Shown here in pieces: positions 6,021-6,314 of a stretch of 6,314 nucleotides of DNA (position 1 is the stretch's first letter; each line of letters opens with the position of its first letter). Origin of the DNA: Acidobacteriaceae bacterium (lineage in GTDB: Bacteria; Acidobacteriota; Terriglobia; Terriglobales; Acidobacteriaceae). A program made the translations under genes and the position numbers. The stretch is from positions 1 to 6,314 of the forward strand of contig PMBA01000368.1 of NCBI GenBank assembly GCA_003152795.1, in the 5' to 3' direction. Under the pieces are notes generated by a model. It searched no databases and had not been told where the DNA came from. It saw only the letters and a list, made by a program, of their open reading frames with translations.

Positions 6021-6314
6021 TTATTTTTCTTCTTTCTTTGCTTCCGGCAACGATGCCCACACCGCGCGGTCTTTGGCCCAGGCGCGCAGGTCGGCAATTT
6101 CCTCGGCGCGTGTGACCGACAACGGCACGGTGGAGGAGAGGGCGGTGAGCAGGTCTTCGGTGGTCAATTCCTGTTTGCGGGCGAAGGCGGCGTAGAGGGC
6201 GGTTTGGACGGCGGATTCGATTTCGGCTCCGGAAAAGCCCTGGGCTGCGGCGGCGGCCTGGTCGAGATCGTAGGCGGCGGGATTGCGTTTGCGCCTGGCC
6301 AGCTGGATGGAAAA
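6021..6314 (-). CDS. AAA+ ATPase, C-terminal end (Ycf46-like), cut by window edge
   Basis: The visible 97 residues are the C-terminal lid of an AAA ATPase; the P-loop and Walker B lie outside the window. The frame begins FSIQLARRKRNPAAYDLDQA. It contains GFSGAEIESAV, the sensor-2 region typical of AAA proteins, then TVPLSVTRAEEIADLRAWA, which matches the C-terminal pattern of Ycf46-type AAA proteins as I know them. It ends in a Lys/Glu-rich EAKKEEK tail before TAA 6023-6021. Ycf46-like proteins are cytoplasmic and poorly characterised; in cyanobacteria they are linked to carbon uptake. The gene points toward the phoH cluster, but the methyltransferase relic and a probable separate phoH promoter lie between, so co-transcription is unlikely. 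Confidence 0.8.
   Translation of the reverse strand, partial: FSIQLARRKRNPAAYDLDQAAAAAQGFSGAEIESAVQTALYAAFARKQELTTEDLLTALSSTVPLSVTRAEEIADLRAWAKDRAVWASLPEAKKEEK

Noticed and set aside
5810..6115. 101-codon plus frame after the methyltransferase remnant
   Set aside because: No recognisable domain, and its 3' part is antisense to the AAA+ gene end.

Overview
This GC-rich window looks like a chromosomal segment from an Acidobacteriota-type soil bacterium. That assignment is an inference. It rests on a secreted subtilase with tandem SVVWGT repeats near its C-terminus, the GC-rich codon usage, palindrome-rich dispersed-type repeats between genes, and a TTG start. No rRNA, tRNA, CRISPR array, transposase or complete mobile element was seen.

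Layout. Positions 1-485 hold no convincing gene. They are rich in inverted repeats: a 55-nt stem-loop at 32-86, and two sets of interleaved arms at 194-259 and 281-335 that could form pseudoknots. This stretch precedes a secreted S8 (subtilisin-like) serine protease at 486-2291 (+). A 13-bp hairpin at 2324-2356 separates it from a convergent minus-strand cluster.

That cluster, read right to left, is a possible promoter (5591-5619), an unproven 58-codon ORF (5406-5582), phoH/ybeZ (4359-5399), a 217-bp palindrome-rich element, ybeY (3630-4121) and a corC/ybeX-type CBS transporter gene (2371-3633). phoH-ybeY-corC matches the ybeZ-ybeY-ybeX order known from E. coli and many other bacteria. Known family roles are RNA-handling ATPase, 16S rRNA-maturing endoribonuclease, and a CBS-domain membrane protein linked to Mg/Co handling. 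ybeY and corC share an ATGA overlap, so they are probably translationally coupled.

Right end. At 5691-5855 (+) there is a remnant of a class I SAM-dependent methyltransferase that keeps only its C-terminus. At 6021-6314 (-) lies the C-terminal end of an AAA+ ATPase resembling the Ycf46 type, cut by the window edge.

Most of the coding content is well-known families. The least explained parts are the structured leader of the protease, the SVVWGT tail, the repeat element splitting phoH from ybeY, and the possibly leaderless small ORF ahead of phoH. No complete undescribed multi-gene system is visible.
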